From Patescibacteria group bacterium (GTDB taxonomy: Bacteria > Patescibacteriota > Doudnabacteria > UBA920): 5,541 nucleotides of DNA. The notes beneath the pieces were generated by a model. It saw only the letters and a program-made list of their open reading frames with translations. It ran no database searches and was not told the origin of the DNA. Numbering within the stretch: the first letter of the stretch is position 1; every line of letters begins with the position of its first letter. The translations under genes were made by a program, and so were the position numbers. Shown here in pieces: positions 5,450 to 5,541 of this stretch. The stretch spans positions 1 through 5,541 of the forward strand of contig JAMCYA010000041.1 in NCBI GenBank assembly GCA_023473845.1. Reading direction: 5' to 3'.

Positions 5450-5541
5450 TAATATATAGCAAAGTTAAGTTCTAAAGCTTGAAATACAGACTAAAAACAC
5501 AATCTATCAGGAGATATTTCCGCACACATTTTGAGAGAGAG

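Larger units (their letters stand above)
5046..5541. other. A/T-rich intergenic region with no credible gene
   Basis: About 500 nt with stop codons in all frames; the longest ATG frames are only 36 codons (5059-5169) and 14 codons (5245-5289), neither with a ribosome-binding site or recognisable protein. It contains a 10-bp perfect palindrome, TGCACGTGCA (5104-5113), an inverted repeat at 5418-5440 and a possible promoter at 5421-5449. No tRNA, known riboswitch or transposon end was recognised. It may be the leader of a gene beyond the window or may carry a non-coding RNA; neither is shown. Confidence 0.6.

Overview
The window reads as bacterial chromosomal DNA with intermediate base composition: balanced in the left 3.7 kb and visibly richer in A/T from about 3.72 kb onward. 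Nothing in it fixes the taxon. Compact genes, weak or absent Shine-Dalgarno sequences and promoters that rely on an extended -10 (TGnTATnnT) would suit a candidate-phylum bacterium such as a Patescibacteria lineage, but that is a low-confidence inference.

Left block (1-2951, plus strand): a tight three-gene efflux operon. It holds the C-terminal part of a HlyD/MacA-type adaptor (cut by the window edge), a short single-pass membrane adaptor whose barrel-sandwich domain lacks the usual coiled-coil hairpin, and a complete 14-helix DHA2 (EmrB/QacA-type) drug:proton antiporter. Gaps are 14 and 5 nt, so the three are probably co-transcribed and act as one export system.

Middle (2952-3725): after an 81-nt gap with its own extended -10 promoter comes a 211-aa protein with two membrane helices around an extracytoplasmic domain. 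It has the layout of a receptor's sensory half without any signalling domain. A strong bidirectional terminator (3688-3725) closes this gene and also the convergent gene on the other side; its right arm includes that gene's stop codon.

Right block (3722-5045): a minus-strand RelA/SpoT-type nucleotidyltransferase (small, single domain) and a plus-strand bacteriohemerythrin with a full set of di-iron ligands. They are divergently transcribed from a 178-nt intergenic region carrying a promoter for each. The hemerythrin gene ends in a strong GAAA-tetraloop terminator. The nucleotidyltransferase has Thr where canonical synthetases have Arg in the E-x-Q-[IL]-R-T motif, which leaves its product or target open.

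Right end (5046-5541): about 500 nt of A/T-rich sequence with no credible gene. Near its end is a plausible promoter overlapped by an inverted repeat, followed by purine-rich, ribosome-binding-like sequence at the edge, suggesting another gene starts just outside the window. No CRISPR array, insertion sequence, tRNA or rRNA was seen.
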